Origin: Venturia oleaginea
Lineage: Eukaryota; Ascomycota; Dothideomycetes; Venturiales; Venturiaceae
DNA: 64,000 bases
Direction: 5' to 3'
Assembly (NCBI GenBank): GCA_013176395.1
Contig: JABMLP010000037.1
Location: 62,001-126,000 of the forward strand
How positions within the stretch are numbered: position 1 is the stretch's first letter; each line of letters opens with the position of its first letter. This document shows, one piece after another, positions 42,893-52,713 of this stretch. Made by a program: the position numbers and the translations under genes. The notes beneath the pieces were generated by a model. That model had not been told where the DNA came from, made no database searches, and worked only from the letters and a program-made list of their open reading frames with translations.

Positions 42893-43415
42893 CCCTACTG
42901 TACGGATTAACCAAATCCAGCTAGATTACTTTGAGTCATAGCCTCTGCGTAACAAGAATGAACCACACGTGATCTTACACCTCTGTGTAACAATCAACCA
43001 ATCACAAGGAAATAGAGTGGCACGCATTTGAATGCACATGAATGCAATCAAATACATCCGAATACAAACGAATACATGTCCACATGGCAGTATCCGTAAC
43101 TCCAATTGAGTAAAAACTAGTTGATCAACGTAGTTGGCTAACTAATTGGATCGCTTATTAAACGCTGGGCCGCCAATACATTACCTTGGCGTACTATAGT
43201 AGATTAGAATTGCAGGCGTTACTCATATATACTACTGGAAATTGGAGCCGCAATAGAAACTCATCCAGAATAGTTTTTCCGGTTGGTGCTCGGCCCGCCC
43301 CCGCCCCCGCCTCCAAATCAGTAACTGGATTATGAGGCAGTACTATGTATAGTTCTTGGCTACTGATATATCAATTTAGCGTAGATCAAAACTGCGGGCT
43401 TTACGTAGTCAGTCG
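42893..43415. other. Repeat-derived intergenic DNA, no gene
   Basis: 42893-42954 is an inverted copy of 54328-54389 (TGTTACGCAGAGGCTATG as its start on the other strand). Around 43025-43080 there are irregular GAATGCA/GAATACA-type repeats, and near 43300 a short CCCGCC run. No gene seen. Confidence 0.45.
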
Positions 43416-43420
43416 GTCAG

Positions 43421-43752
43421 TGTAAGAGTTCAACCCTCAAAGGTGTTTCGCAAGTGAGGGAAGACAGCTTATATTTCAAGTATCTAAGTACAGAGAAGAA
43501 AGTGTAAGTACAGGAAGGATAGCTAGTATATATAATCCTCCTCTTACAATAGATCCTTCTAGAAAGTATCTTTAAATGGAAACGTGACAGCTTGCAAAAT
43601 AGAACATGGCAGCTTGCGAAATAGAACATGACAGCTTGCAAAATAGAACATGACAGCTTGCAAAATAGAACATGACAGCTTGCAGAATAACAAGAGAACA
43701 ATTGGAAATCCAGTCATGGATAAGCTAGAGAGAAGGATTCCATCCCTTAACA
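43421..43752 (-). repeat. E5 3' LTR, 332 bp
   Basis: Four full 22-bp units plus a partial lie at about 43585-43695. Exactly 44 bp longer than the E2 LTR. Confidence 0.93.
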
Positions 43753-46700
43753 TTATCCCCTCCCCCCCTCTCTTGTAGATCGATGTGAGCGTAGTCTCTG
43801 AGGGCGTAGTATAGGTCCGTCGTTTTCAAGAACGTTGCCGTAGGCACTTTCAAAAGCGTCCAGAGCTGTAGTTTGTTGGAGTTCGCTAAGGGGTTCCCAC
43901 GTAGGATCAACGTAGCCTACCCACTTAACTAAGACTTCTCGCGTTTGTTGTCGACCTCGCCGGCGCCATCTTGCGGCTAGAATAGCCTCGATACCGTATT
44001 CCTCGTCTCCTTGTTCAGTTACTATAGGAGGCGGCTGTGTATTATCTTGTATTTGTGAAGGTAGGGGATCTGTGCCAGCTCTCCTAAGTAAAGACGTATG
44101 AAATCGGTTGTGGATTCCTCTGGGTGTATCAAGCTCGTAAGACATTGAGTTGATAACTCGTGTAACTGTATACTTCCCATGAATCCAGTCTAGTTTCTTA
44201 CAAGGACGTAGGGTTTTTACGTTCTTTAGGTTGAGCCAGACTTTGTCTCCCACTTTAAAAGAGTCAGCCGGAGCACGATCTCTATTAGAGTAGTATTCTT
44301 GCTGTTGCTGAGCTGATACCATTGACGTTTCTGCCCATTCTTGTGCGTCCTTCAATTTTGCTACAAGATCTTGTGCTTTTTCTTTTGGATTCTTAGGGGT
44401 TTCCTGGGGAGCTTCAACAGTTCCTATATGCTCAATGTTATAACCGTGGGTTAAGAAGAAAGGCGATAGGCCCGTAGCTTGGTTTGGTCTATTATCGAGG
44501 CATATTTGAGCAATAGGCAGGAGCTCGACCCAGTCGTTCTGACTAAATGTACAGAACTTACGTAGATAGGCTTCAACTTCTTGATTTCTTCTTTCCGTAG
44601 ATCCATCAGTCTCAGGGTGATACGCTGTAGAGAGTCTTCTCTCTATCTTAAGAAGGTGACAAACTTCTTTCCAGAAAGCATTAACAAATTGCGTGTCCCT
44701 ATCTGAGACTAGAGATCTAGGAAGCCAGTGTAATCTTACGTAGTTCTGCATAAATAGTTTTGCAAATCCTTCAGCTCCAAACTGTTCTTTAGGCAGTGGG
44801 AACAGGATAGTTCCTTTACCCAAGCGGTCAGTAATAACGCAGAGTCTTGTGCATCTTTGGCTCTCTGGTAATTCGACTATGAAGTCTACTGAAATATCTT
44901 GCCAGATACGGCTAGGGACAGGAAGAGGTTTAAGTAAACCTTTCTTTTTGTCTCGCCAGACTGAAGTTCTTCCGCAGACGTCACAATTGCGTATAAACTG
45001 ACGTATATCTTGAGCAAATCCCGGCCAGTAGAACTGTCTGGAGAGAATAGCAATAGTAGCTTCTCGTCCAGGATGCCCTGATAGGACTGAATCGTGTATT
45101 TCTTGAATTACTCCTGTTAAGAGAGGCTCGTAGGAGGGCAACCAAATTCGGTCTCTATAGTAGAGCTGGTTATTTTCGACTTTACAATCTCCTATAGAAG
45201 TAGGAACCTTTAGCTTAGATGGGAACTGCCTATCTTGCTTTAGAACGCTTTGGAAAATACGTCTGTAGTCTAGATCTCCTTCGAGTGCAGTTTCCCATCT
45301 ATCCCTTAGATCACCTGAGAGAAAGGGATTTTGTATAAAGGGGATAGGTTCTTTGTCTACTTCTTGAGCATTTTCTTGGGCAGCTTCTTCTCTTGCAGGA
45401 GTCTTATCCTCTAGAACGTTAATCCAAAGCTTTGGAGGTAATAACGTTCTAGTTCTTTCAACGATTCTTGGGTCTTGAATATCCTTTGGGAGATCTTGAT
45501 CCCTTCGAGTTAAGGCGTCTGGAACTACAGATTCAGAGCCTGGGCGATAGCCTAGTTTGAAGTTAAACTTAGCTAGTATCTGCGCCCATCTCATTTGCCT
45601 TTCATTTAGTTCCCTTTTTACCATAAACTTCTCAAGGTTCTTGTGATCTGTGAGGATAATGAATGGCTTACTTAGGCTTAGTAGCTCGCTAGTCCAATGG
45701 ACTAGAGCTTTGACTATAGCCATAAGTTCTTTGTCGTGGATATCATAATTGCATTCGGCTGGCAAGTGCTTAGTAGAGAAGAAAGCACATGGTTTCCAGT
45801 TACCTAGCTCATCTTTTTGACTAAGTACTGCTCCGGAAGCCCAGCCTGAAGCATCAGGTTCTACTCGCGTAGGCTTATCTTCATCAAGTGCAGACAGGAC
45901 AGGTTCTTTGCAAAACTCTGCCTTAAGTTTTTGAAAAGATTCTTCTTGCTCCTTTCCCCATAAAAATGGAGTATTCTTCTTTGTAAGGCGAACCAGAGGC
46001 TCCCTTATTGTTGAGTTATCTTTTACAAAGTCACGGTAGAAGTTTGTAAAGCCTAGGAAGCCACGTACTCCTCGTAGAGTAGTAGGACGTTCCCATTCTT
46101 TAATTGCTTTGATCTTCTCCGGATCCATGTGTAGGCCCGTTTCAGTATCTATAACGAAGCCTAGATACTTGACTCGTTTGGTATTAAACTCGCACTTCCG
46201 AATATCAAGGTATAACCCAGCGTTAAGGCAGCTTTGAAGTATCTTTTCAGTCTTTTCTTCATGGTCTTTAAGGTTCTTTGAAGAGTATATTACTATATCG
46301 TCTAGATAAGCTGAGCAGAACTCGTCTAGGTATCGTCGAAGGATATAGTTTATATACCGTTGAAAAGACGCAGGTGCACCGGTTAAGCCAAAGGGAGTAA
46401 CTAGCCATTCAAATAGACCATATCTAGTTCGAAAGGCAGTTTTGAACTCATCTCCCGTTGCGATTCGAATCTTGTGGAAGGCAGCATTTACATCAAGCTT
46501 ACTAAGATACTTAGCACGAGCTAAGGTTAGTAAAGTCTCTTTTACTAACGGTAGCGGGTACCTATCCTTTCGAGTAATTGCGTTTAAGGCTCGGTAGTCT
46601 ACGCAAAAGCGTAAGCCCCCTCCTGGTTTCTTCACAAAGAGAACTGGAGACGCAGCAACTGATTTACTCTCTCGGATAAAGCCTTTATCTAGTAGCTCTG

Positions 46701-47538
46701 TAAGAGTCCTTCGCAAAACAAGGAGTTGTTCTCGACCCATACCATATAGAGGTCCCCAAGGAAGTGGTTTTCCTTCTTCTATAGGTATTTCGTGATCAAT
46801 CCCAGGGCGATGCGGTGGTAGTCTCTCGGCCCTTTTAGGATCAAAGACAGCAGCGTACTTATGAAACCTCTTAGGTAGCAATTCCAGTATTTGCTCTGTT
46901 GTCAAAGGGACTTTCGGCTTCAAGGCAATATCAATATCTCGAAGAGTAACAGCAAATACTCTAGACGCGTCTTTGATTTTCTCAAGTGTAGAAGTGACAA
47001 GGCGGTGGAATCTTACGGGCGCTACTTGTTGTATATCAAGTTTGTCTTCAAATTTAGCATCGCGAATGCTAATCCCGTTTGCAAAGGTAAGAGTACCTTT
47101 AGATTCATTGATAACGGCTTTGGTGTCCTTGAGAAAAGGCCTGCCTAGTAGAAGATCCTCAAATTGTCCCGGGACTATATAAGCAAAAGCGTTGCATATA
47201 AGTCCCCCTAAATCTAGGTTCAACTTCGCAATTTTTGTCACTTGGGTCTGTCCTTCTTCCTTAAGAACTCCACCTATAGTACGCGGACTAATAGGGAGTA
47301 CTTCAAGGTCCATCTGCGAAGCTTTCTCCTCGTTTATTGATGCGTAGCAGCTAGATCCATTATCAAGGAGAGTTTTAAGAGAGTATATATCGTTCACTAT
47401 AGTATTTGTGTAGAAAAGGCGGGAGAGCATCTTGGGTCTGAACTGCTCCCATTCTTTTTCTATCCGAGAACGGTGTGAATCAGTGTCTTTGTTCGAATTC
47501 AAAATACTATTTACTCTCTCAATTGACTCCTTTGACAA
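43753..47538 (-). CDS. pol: E5 Pol polyprotein, intact
   Basis: A 1261-aa Pol indistinguishable by eye from that of E1: protease (D59-N-G-S), RT (YLDD 411-414), RNase H (D562), integrase finger H815/H822/C852/C855 and D885/D946/E982, then chromodomain. The frame opens upstream in overlap with gag, without an ATG. The TAA stop touches the LTR. At least one silent nucleotide difference from E1 is visible (CCAAATTCGG near 45142 against CCAGATTCGG near 6886). Confidence 0.95.
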   Translation of the reverse strand: MSKESIERVNSILNSNKDTDSHRSRIEKEWEQFRPKMLSRLFYTNTIVNDIYSLKTLLDNGSSCYASINEEKASQMDLEVLPISPRTIGGVLKEEGQTQVTKIAKLNLDLGGLICNAFAYIVPGQFEDLLLGRPFLKDTKAVINESKGTLTFANGISIRDAKFEDKLDIQQVAPVRFHRLVTSTLEKIKDASRVFAVTLRDIDIALKPKVPLTTEQILELLPKRFHKYAAVFDPKRAERLPPHRPGIDHEIPIEEGKPLPWGPLYGMGREQLLVLRRTLTELLDKGFIRESKSVAASPVLFVKKPGGGLRFCVDYRALNAITRKDRYPLPLVKETLLTLARAKYLSKLDVNAAFHKIRIATGDEFKTAFRTRYGLFEWLVTPFGLTGAPASFQRYINYILRRYLDEFCSAYLDDIVIYSSKNLKDHEEKTEKILQSCLNAGLYLDIRKCEFNTKRVKYLGFVIDTETGLHMDPEKIKAIKEWERPTTLRGVRGFLGFTNFYRDFVKDNSTIREPLVRLTKKNTPFLWGKEQEESFQKLKAEFCKEPVLSALDEDKPTRVEPDASGWASGAVLSQKDELGNWKPCAFFSTKHLPAECNYDIHDKELMAIVKALVHWTSELLSLSKPFIILTDHKNLEKFMVKRELNERQMRWAQILAKFNFKLGYRPGSESVVPDALTRRDQDLPKDIQDPRIVERTRTLLPPKLWINVLEDKTPAREEAAQENAQEVDKEPIPFIQNPFLSGDLRDRWETALEGDLDYRRIFQSVLKQDRQFPSKLKVPTSIGDCKVENNQLYYRDRIWLPSYEPLLTGVIQEIHDSVLSGHPGREATIAILSRQFYWPGFAQDIRQFIRNCDVCGRTSVWRDKKKGLLKPLPVPSRIWQDISVDFIVELPESQRCTRLCVITDRLGKGTILFPLPKEQFGAEGFAKLFMQNYVRLHWLPRSLVSDRDTQFVNAFWKEVCHLLKIERRLSTAYHPETDGSTERRNQEVEAYLRKFCTFSQNDWVELLPIAQICLDNRPNQATGLSPFFLTHGYNIEHIGTVEAPQETPKNPKEKAQDLVAKLKDAQEWAETSMVSAQQQQEYYSNRDRAPADSFKVGDKVWLNLKNVKTLRPCKKLDWIHGKYTVTRVINSMSYELDTPRGIHNRFHTSLLRRAGTDPLPSQIQDNTQPPPIVTEQGDEEYGIEAILAARWRRRGRQQTREVLVKWVGYVDPTWEPLSELQQTTALDAFESAYGNVLENDGPILRPQRLRSHRSTREGGRG

Positions 47539-47585
47539 TTTTGCTCTATCTACTCTACGCCTCCATCCACGACTTTGGATAGAGG

Positions 47586-48608
47586 CTACTCTTTTTCCGA
47601 GTAGTCCTCTTCTTCAACTTCTTCATTCTCCTCAGTGGTTCCTTTGGCCCTTTTTGAACCAAGTTGCGTGACTCTTTCTACCTCTGTATCCAACCAGCAG
47701 TCTTTCATTCTATGGCCGGCCTTCCCACAGCGTAAGCAGAGGTTATTTGCCTTCCTATATTCATAGGCTTTAGACGAAATTTTTAACTTGTTTACGCGTG
47801 TAGGCTCCCAGTCCATAGCGTTCAGATCTTTAAAAGACTTCTCTTTATCTCTGAATCGTAACTTATCTTCTGAGGAAGAGAGCATCTTTGCTGTAGTGAT
47901 TTGCATACTTGTATTCAAAAGATCGGACACAAACTGCTGGTAGGAGGTACTCTGAGATTGGCCTATTCTCTGGTTTCGCAGCTCTTGATTTATTGCTTTG
48001 TGTAGAAATGCAATTTTAACAGCGTCAGGCCAAGTCATTCCTCCAGCATTAGCAAGAGTGGTTTCAAAACGGGGAAGAAAAGAGAAGAAGGGTTCTTTCT
48101 CTTTTTGTTTGATTGTGGACAGGCTTACAGTAGCTCTTTGTTGTTGTACTGGATCGCCATAGAAGTTGTCCATATACTGTAACAATTTCTGTCCCGTTTT
48201 ATCTTCCTCTGGAGCTGTCTTTACGTAGGCCAGAGTAGCCTGAGCTGCGGAGCCTCGTAGAGAGGAGAAGATGTAGGCAAATTGGTTCCTACTATCCCCT
48301 ATAGATTCTGCGTCTATCTCCAACTTCATCCTTGCTTGTTGAAACCACTGAGCCCATTCAGAACGCTTGCCATCAAATTCTTGGAGCTTAGGAAGTACAG
48401 CTTTCTTCCTATGTATTCTGTCTTTTTGTGAATTCTTAGTCTCTTGTCCTTCTACTACGTTCTCAGAGCGAGTAGTGTTAGGCAAGATTGTAAGAATACG
48501 CGTAATAGCATCGTTCTGAATGGCTAGTTGATGTTGTAATGCTGCCATAGCTTCTTGTAGGGCTTGGGGTTCTTGAGGAACTCTTTGTTCCTGATCTTCT
48601 CCTTCCAT
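47586..48608 (-). CDS. gag: E5 Gag, intact
   Basis: 340 aa, identical by eye to E1 and E2 Gag, with a capsid-like centre and the CLRCGKAGHRMKDC knuckle at 291-304. Start ATG at 48608 follows an approximately 650-nt leader; the stop overlaps the -1 pol frame. Confidence 0.94.
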   Translation of the reverse strand: MEGEDQEQRVPQEPQALQEAMAALQHQLAIQNDAITRILTILPNTTRSENVVEGQETKNSQKDRIHRKKAVLPKLQEFDGKRSEWAQWFQQARMKLEIDAESIGDSRNQFAYIFSSLRGSAAQATLAYVKTAPEEDKTGQKLLQYMDNFYGDPVQQQRATVSLSTIKQKEKEPFFSFLPRFETTLANAGGMTWPDAVKIAFLHKAINQELRNQRIGQSQSTSYQQFVSDLLNTSMQITTAKMLSSSEDKLRFRDKEKSFKDLNAMDWEPTRVNKLKISSKAYEYRKANNLCLRCGKAGHRMKDCWLDTEVERVTQLGSKRAKGTTEENEEVEEEDYSEKE

Positions 48609-49259
48609 ATTTTCACCTATGAGAGATAATAGAGAGCACTACTATACACACTCCTAGGCTCTACTCTAGAGATTTGCTAGGCAGTATAGAGTCAATGCCT
48701 ATTAGTATAGGAAGGTGACTATAGAATCCCAGAAGGATTTTTTACACTATAGTCCGCTCTGCAATCCTTATTACTAAGGACAGAGCTCCCAGGGACTGTG
48801 AAGGCCAAGTGTATTAAATCTCTCTCCCTAGCTCTTTCTTTCCTCAGCTTATTACAGCTTCAACTCCTAAGACTACGCTGTCTTAGGATGACCTGCCCTT
48901 GCTTCTTGGAGATTCTAGCACGTTCTAGAAAATCTCAGTTTGAATTCTCTTGAATTCCCTTTTTGGATTGGCCCTTTCGGTTGGCCCTTGCTTCTTGGAG
49001 ATTCTAGCACCTTCTAGAAAATCTCAGCTTGAATTCTCTTGAATTCCCTTTTGTTTGGCCCTTGAGGTTGGCCCTTGAAGTTGGCCTTTGAGGTTGGCCC
49101 TTGCTTCTTGAGTTAGGACAAGTGTCCTCTTCTTGAAATTCCTTTCTGTTTGGCCCTTGAGGTTGGCCCTCGCTTCTTGGATTAGGACAAGTGTCCTCTT
49201 CTTGAAATTCCTTTTTGGAGCTTGCTCTCTGTGAGCCTTTCTTCCTTTGTAAGACTGAG
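48609..49259 (-). other. E5 untranslated leader
   Basis: Same architecture as in E1 and E2 with GGCCAA-rich repeats at about 48895-49220, including the extra block also found in E2 but missing from E1. Confidence 0.65.
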
Positions 49260-49270
49260 GTACTTAGATA
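49260..49270 (-). other. E5 primer-binding site (self-primer type)
   Basis: Plus strand GTACTTAGATA, one base from the 5' LTR; pairs over 11 nt with the LTR copy of the same 11-mer. Confidence 0.8.
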
Positions 49271-49271
49271 A

Positions 49272-49603
49272 TGTAAGAGTTCAACCCTCAAAGGTGTTTC
49301 GCAAGTGAGGGAAGACAGCTTATATTTCAAGTATCTAAGTACAGAGAAGAAAGTGTAAGTACAGGAAGGATAGCTAGTATATATAATCCTCCTCTTACAA
49401 TAGATCCTTCTAGAAAGTATCTTTAAATGGAAACGTGACAGCTTGCAAAATAGAACATGGCAGCTTGCGAAATAGAACATGACAGCTTGCAAAATAGAAC
49501 ATGACAGCTTGCAAAATAGAACATGACAGCTTGCAGAATAACAAGAGAACAATTGGAAATCCAGTCATGGATAAGCTAGAGAGAAGGATTCCATCCCTTA
49601 ACA
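49272..49603 (-). repeat. E5 5' LTR, 332 bp
   Basis: Matches the E5 3' LTR by eye; followed by TSD copy GTCAG. Confidence 0.93.
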
Positions 49604-49608
49604 GTCAG

Positions 49609-50496
49609 AGGAGGTGGAGATTAGTAGAGGACGATATCGATGAAGTCCACTGGAGCAAAATCGTAAACACCACCATTTGGCTCCATCAAACTGAGAAATG
49701 CGTTCCACCGGCCTTGCCTGTATCTTAGGACACCTTTTATGGTAAGCATTCATCCCGAATACTGATTGCTCGTCTCTTCAACTCAAAAACTCACAGCCTC
49801 GTAGCACCCTCGTAGCACCCTCGAGTGCCAACCAGAACCGCGGTTGCTGCAACCCCAAAAATGGTTCAGCTTGGAAACCGGATGCTACGGACAAGTGTTG
49901 TCTCCAACTCATAAGCACTAAGGCGGTAGATGGAGGTGATGGGACTGGAAGAAACGTCGTAAGCCTAAGATTTCATACTGTTACTATCGTTTTGCTCCAA
50001 CCTCGCTGGCATGAATCGATCGCTGATCTTTGTTGTTTCTATTGTTCTTATTTAGTGTTCTCTGCCCGATAACAAAATTTTCAATTACTCGGGGTGTTGC
50101 GAAGCCGAGGGGAAATATTTCAAAACTCCGGATTGGAGAGCTTGCGGTCTCAAGAAGTAAGGATTTGGTATGCGTTTGATCGCGGCGGACTAAGATTAAT
50201 ATTTGACAGGAATCCTGGCCAACCACCATAAATGGGGTCCAATTGAGCTTCAACTGAGCCAAATGGTACGGAACTCCAATGAGAGTTTCAATGTGCCGAA
50301 CGTGATGGTACAATTGAGGGTGCAGGAGAGCTGCGAGAACACAGCTTGGTCGAAGTTGATCGTAAAACGAGAAAGATATCAGTAAAAGAGGAAATTGACG
50401 AGCTTACACAGTGAAAAAGATATTTTCGCGTCGCACAGTAACCTCCATCCCATACCATAATTCCCATCGAGCAGAATCAAGATTCCTCCACATCTC
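49609..50496. other. No gene recognised
   Basis: A 109-aa minus ORF (49984-50313) has no recognisable motif. A short tandem CTCGTAGCACCCTCGTAGCA lies near 49799. Otherwise unremarkable. Confidence 0.35.
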
Positions 50497-51462
50497 TTAC
50501 CAGCGCCGATGTCCCACCTTTCCTGACGATCCCTTTACATCCCCGTCATCCTTCAAGTACAACTGCAAAAGCTTCTCCTTCAGCATCGCAATGGTCTCAT
50601 CTTTGTCTCTCATAGCTCTTTTATGGTCGTAGCGGTGCGATCGATGCTCAGAAGAGAGACTTCGAGGACTCTCACTTCCTATAGCTTGACACATTGGCAT
50701 TTTTCCGTTCGGCGTGGGTTGTTGTGGCGGAGTGGTAGCTTGTGAGCTCAAATAAGAGTGCTGCGATGATGGTTCTGTTATAGCAGTGAGATCCTCGTAG
50801 CATGATTCGTGTTGTGCTATGCGAGATTCTTCGCTTGTTGATGTTTCACTATGTGCGACGTGTCCGTGGCAGGATCCGTTTTTGTCGTCGAGTCTTTGTA
50901 GTATCTGAACTCTGCCGTTTTCGCGTTCGTTGCTTTTTCGCACCATACTCTTGCCGTTCTTTCATTGGTAACTACTGTCATGTACGAGAATCTCTAATAT
51001 TGCGACATCTTGAATTTCGCTAATCTTCTGGAAACAGTGAATGGTATGATCGAGCTCTGCGTTTGGTGTTGTAGTCAATGTGGAATCGTATGCAACCGTC
51101 TTCCGCATTGTGATGTCTTGCAGAACTCTTCGGCAAAAAAGGCACCTGCCTTCACAAAGCATTCTTTCTCCATCACTCTCTCGAAGACTTGCTTTATTGC
51201 CCTTTGAGGTAACGAAGTTTCGCATATGATCGAGCTACCAAAGTCGTCAAAGGGCCAGCCGAGAGTCCGGCACGCTTGGAAGATTGCCTTCGCGGTTGTC
51301 TGTCTCTATGGACCGATCTATTTCTGCTAACAAGATACACGGCAAGACTCTAAGAGTCCTAAAGGCGAACCACCATCTTTGATTGTGCTTGAACGATATT
51401 GAGATGAGGAGTGACGACACGTCACCCGGGCGTTGAAACAACATGTTATGCCTATTTCCCAT
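50497..51462 (-). pseudogene. Minus-strand gene interrupted by in-frame stops
   Basis: Three consecutive minus-strand ORFs (51462-51247, 51225-50962, 50946-50497) lie in exactly the same frame and are separated only by TGA and TAG codons, so they are probably one decayed coding sequence of about 320 codons. The middle part has Cys/His spacing LCEGRCLFCRRVLQD and ELDHTIHCFQ, possibly a degenerate zinc finger. The last part is Ser/Thr/Gln-rich and ends in a short coiled-coil-like helix (KDETIAMLKEKLLQLYLKDD). Family unknown. A 149-aa gene using only the last ATG (50946) is an alternative. Confidence 0.42.
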
Positions 51463-52104
51463 GCCCTGGGAGCTCTCAACTCACTATTTCACACGTTTAT
51501 TCCCGCGCAGAGTGTATTCGATAGATGTGAAGGGATCCAAAGGACAGGCTGTACCAAGGACGACGTACAAGGCGTGAGCGGCCGGCAAGTGGAAAGGCTG
51601 GCATGCGAAGCTGCATGAAGCAGAATGCCAACTTCTCAATCAGTCCGTAGGGCGAGCTAGACAAATCCGAGGAGAAAAACCCAGCGAAAGAGGACGTGTA
51701 TGAACATTGAGCAAGACGATGAGCGCCTGAGGTGTCCTTGGAGTTGTTTGCATCGATGGTGAAAATCTTGAAGTGGAAAAGATCGATCGATCTTAATTAG
51801 AATTGCGCTTAGCCACACGACGCGCCGTGCCGTCCAATGTCACGTGATACTGGCATTGGATGGATGGACGGATTCAATACACCCGTCGGGCCAGTATGGC
51901 TCCAGGGGGACACTACCGATTGTCTATTATACATTGTTTCCAACTGTCAACTCTCCCTTCATTTCAAGCCCAAACATTTATTTTTGTATAGCATCTTTTC
52001 AACATACTGAATCATCAAATTGACCAAAACTCCAGAAACAACAACAAAAACGAAAGGCGCAACTTACCGTTGGCCAATAGACTGATGGGATCAGATATTG
52101 GCGG
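51463..52104. other. No gene recognised
   Basis: No convincing coding sequence. 51960-52060 is AT-rich and A-rich (CAGAAACAACAACAAAAACG), possibly promoter-like or the 3' flank of the LINE fragment next to it. Confidence 0.35.
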
Positions 52105-52713
52105 TTAGTAAAAAGGGGGTATCGGATCTAGGATTGCTGCTTGCATGGGTACTATCTTGATGAGTGAGTCCACATGCCCGGAGTTGGTTTTGGTTTTGGT
52201 TTCGGTTTTGGTAGAGACTACCGTCTCTCGGCTGAATCGTTTGGTAGCATCTACGAACGCAATTGTCGCTCGTACTGCTGCTACATCTGGCGTCCATTTT
52301 GGACCATCGATCATTTCTCCTCTTCTGTTTGTAAGTGTTGAGCGGCCTCCTAACAGATAGGAGACGTCGCTCCTTGGCTCGGTCGCTTCTCGCAAGAGCC
52401 GTCGTTGCTCGCTCCATCGTTTGCAATCGAGTAGGAAATGCTGCACGCTTTCCACAACTCCGCATTCTTCGCACAATGGTGATTCCGCCGCTCCGATTCG
52501 GTTCAGGTACTTTTTCAGCCGACAGTGAGACGTTGGTAATTGAGCTAGTAATTGAGCCTCCGTTTTGGATAGCTGATTGTAGATGGTGCGCGTGTGTTTT
52601 CCAGGGATGGCAGCATCAATAGATTTAGTGAATCTCCCTCCTCGCAGTGGTTTGTAGCTTGGTTGACAGCTCTTCTTTGCTTGCCTAATCAGTGCTGAGC
52701 GTGATGCTGGCAC
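52105..52713 (-). pseudogene. LINE ORF2 C-terminal fragment with CCHC motif
   Basis: The minus frame ends in a segment characteristic of Tad-like fungal LINE polyproteins: AQLPTSHCRLKKYLNRIGAA, then CEECGVVESVQHFLLDC (C-x2-C-x7-H-x4-C), then KRWSEQRRLLREA. This follows the RT and RNase H domains in complete elements. Those domains cannot be read in the upstream DNA (52714-53100), where frames are broken. No poly-A tail or TSD could be placed, so only the fragment is claimed. It has no function on its own. Confidence 0.65.

Larger units (their letters stand above)
43421..49603 (-). mobile_element. E5: complete family A Ty3/Gypsy chromovirus
   Basis: A 6183-bp minus-strand element has the TSD GTCAG (43416-43420, 49604-49608), two 332-bp LTRs, intact gag and intact pol. 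Its LTRs carry four full 22-bp U3 repeats, two more than E2, and R-U5 is of the family A type. Its leader is longer than that of E1 by an extra GGCCAA/AAGAAG block near 49140-49200. With E1 this is one of two copies that look fully competent, and it could supply proteins to family B. Confidence 0.96.

Noticed and set aside
42570..42954. Single 385-bp LTR running from TGTCAC to GCGTAACA
   Set aside because: Flanking pentamers differ, and the last 62 bp belong to another repeat shared with 54328-54389; only a shorter, low-confidence LTR was kept.
43585..43695. Regular short direct repeats resembling a CRISPR array
   Set aside because: The units are contiguous without spacers, lie in the U3 of an LTR and the genome is eukaryotic.
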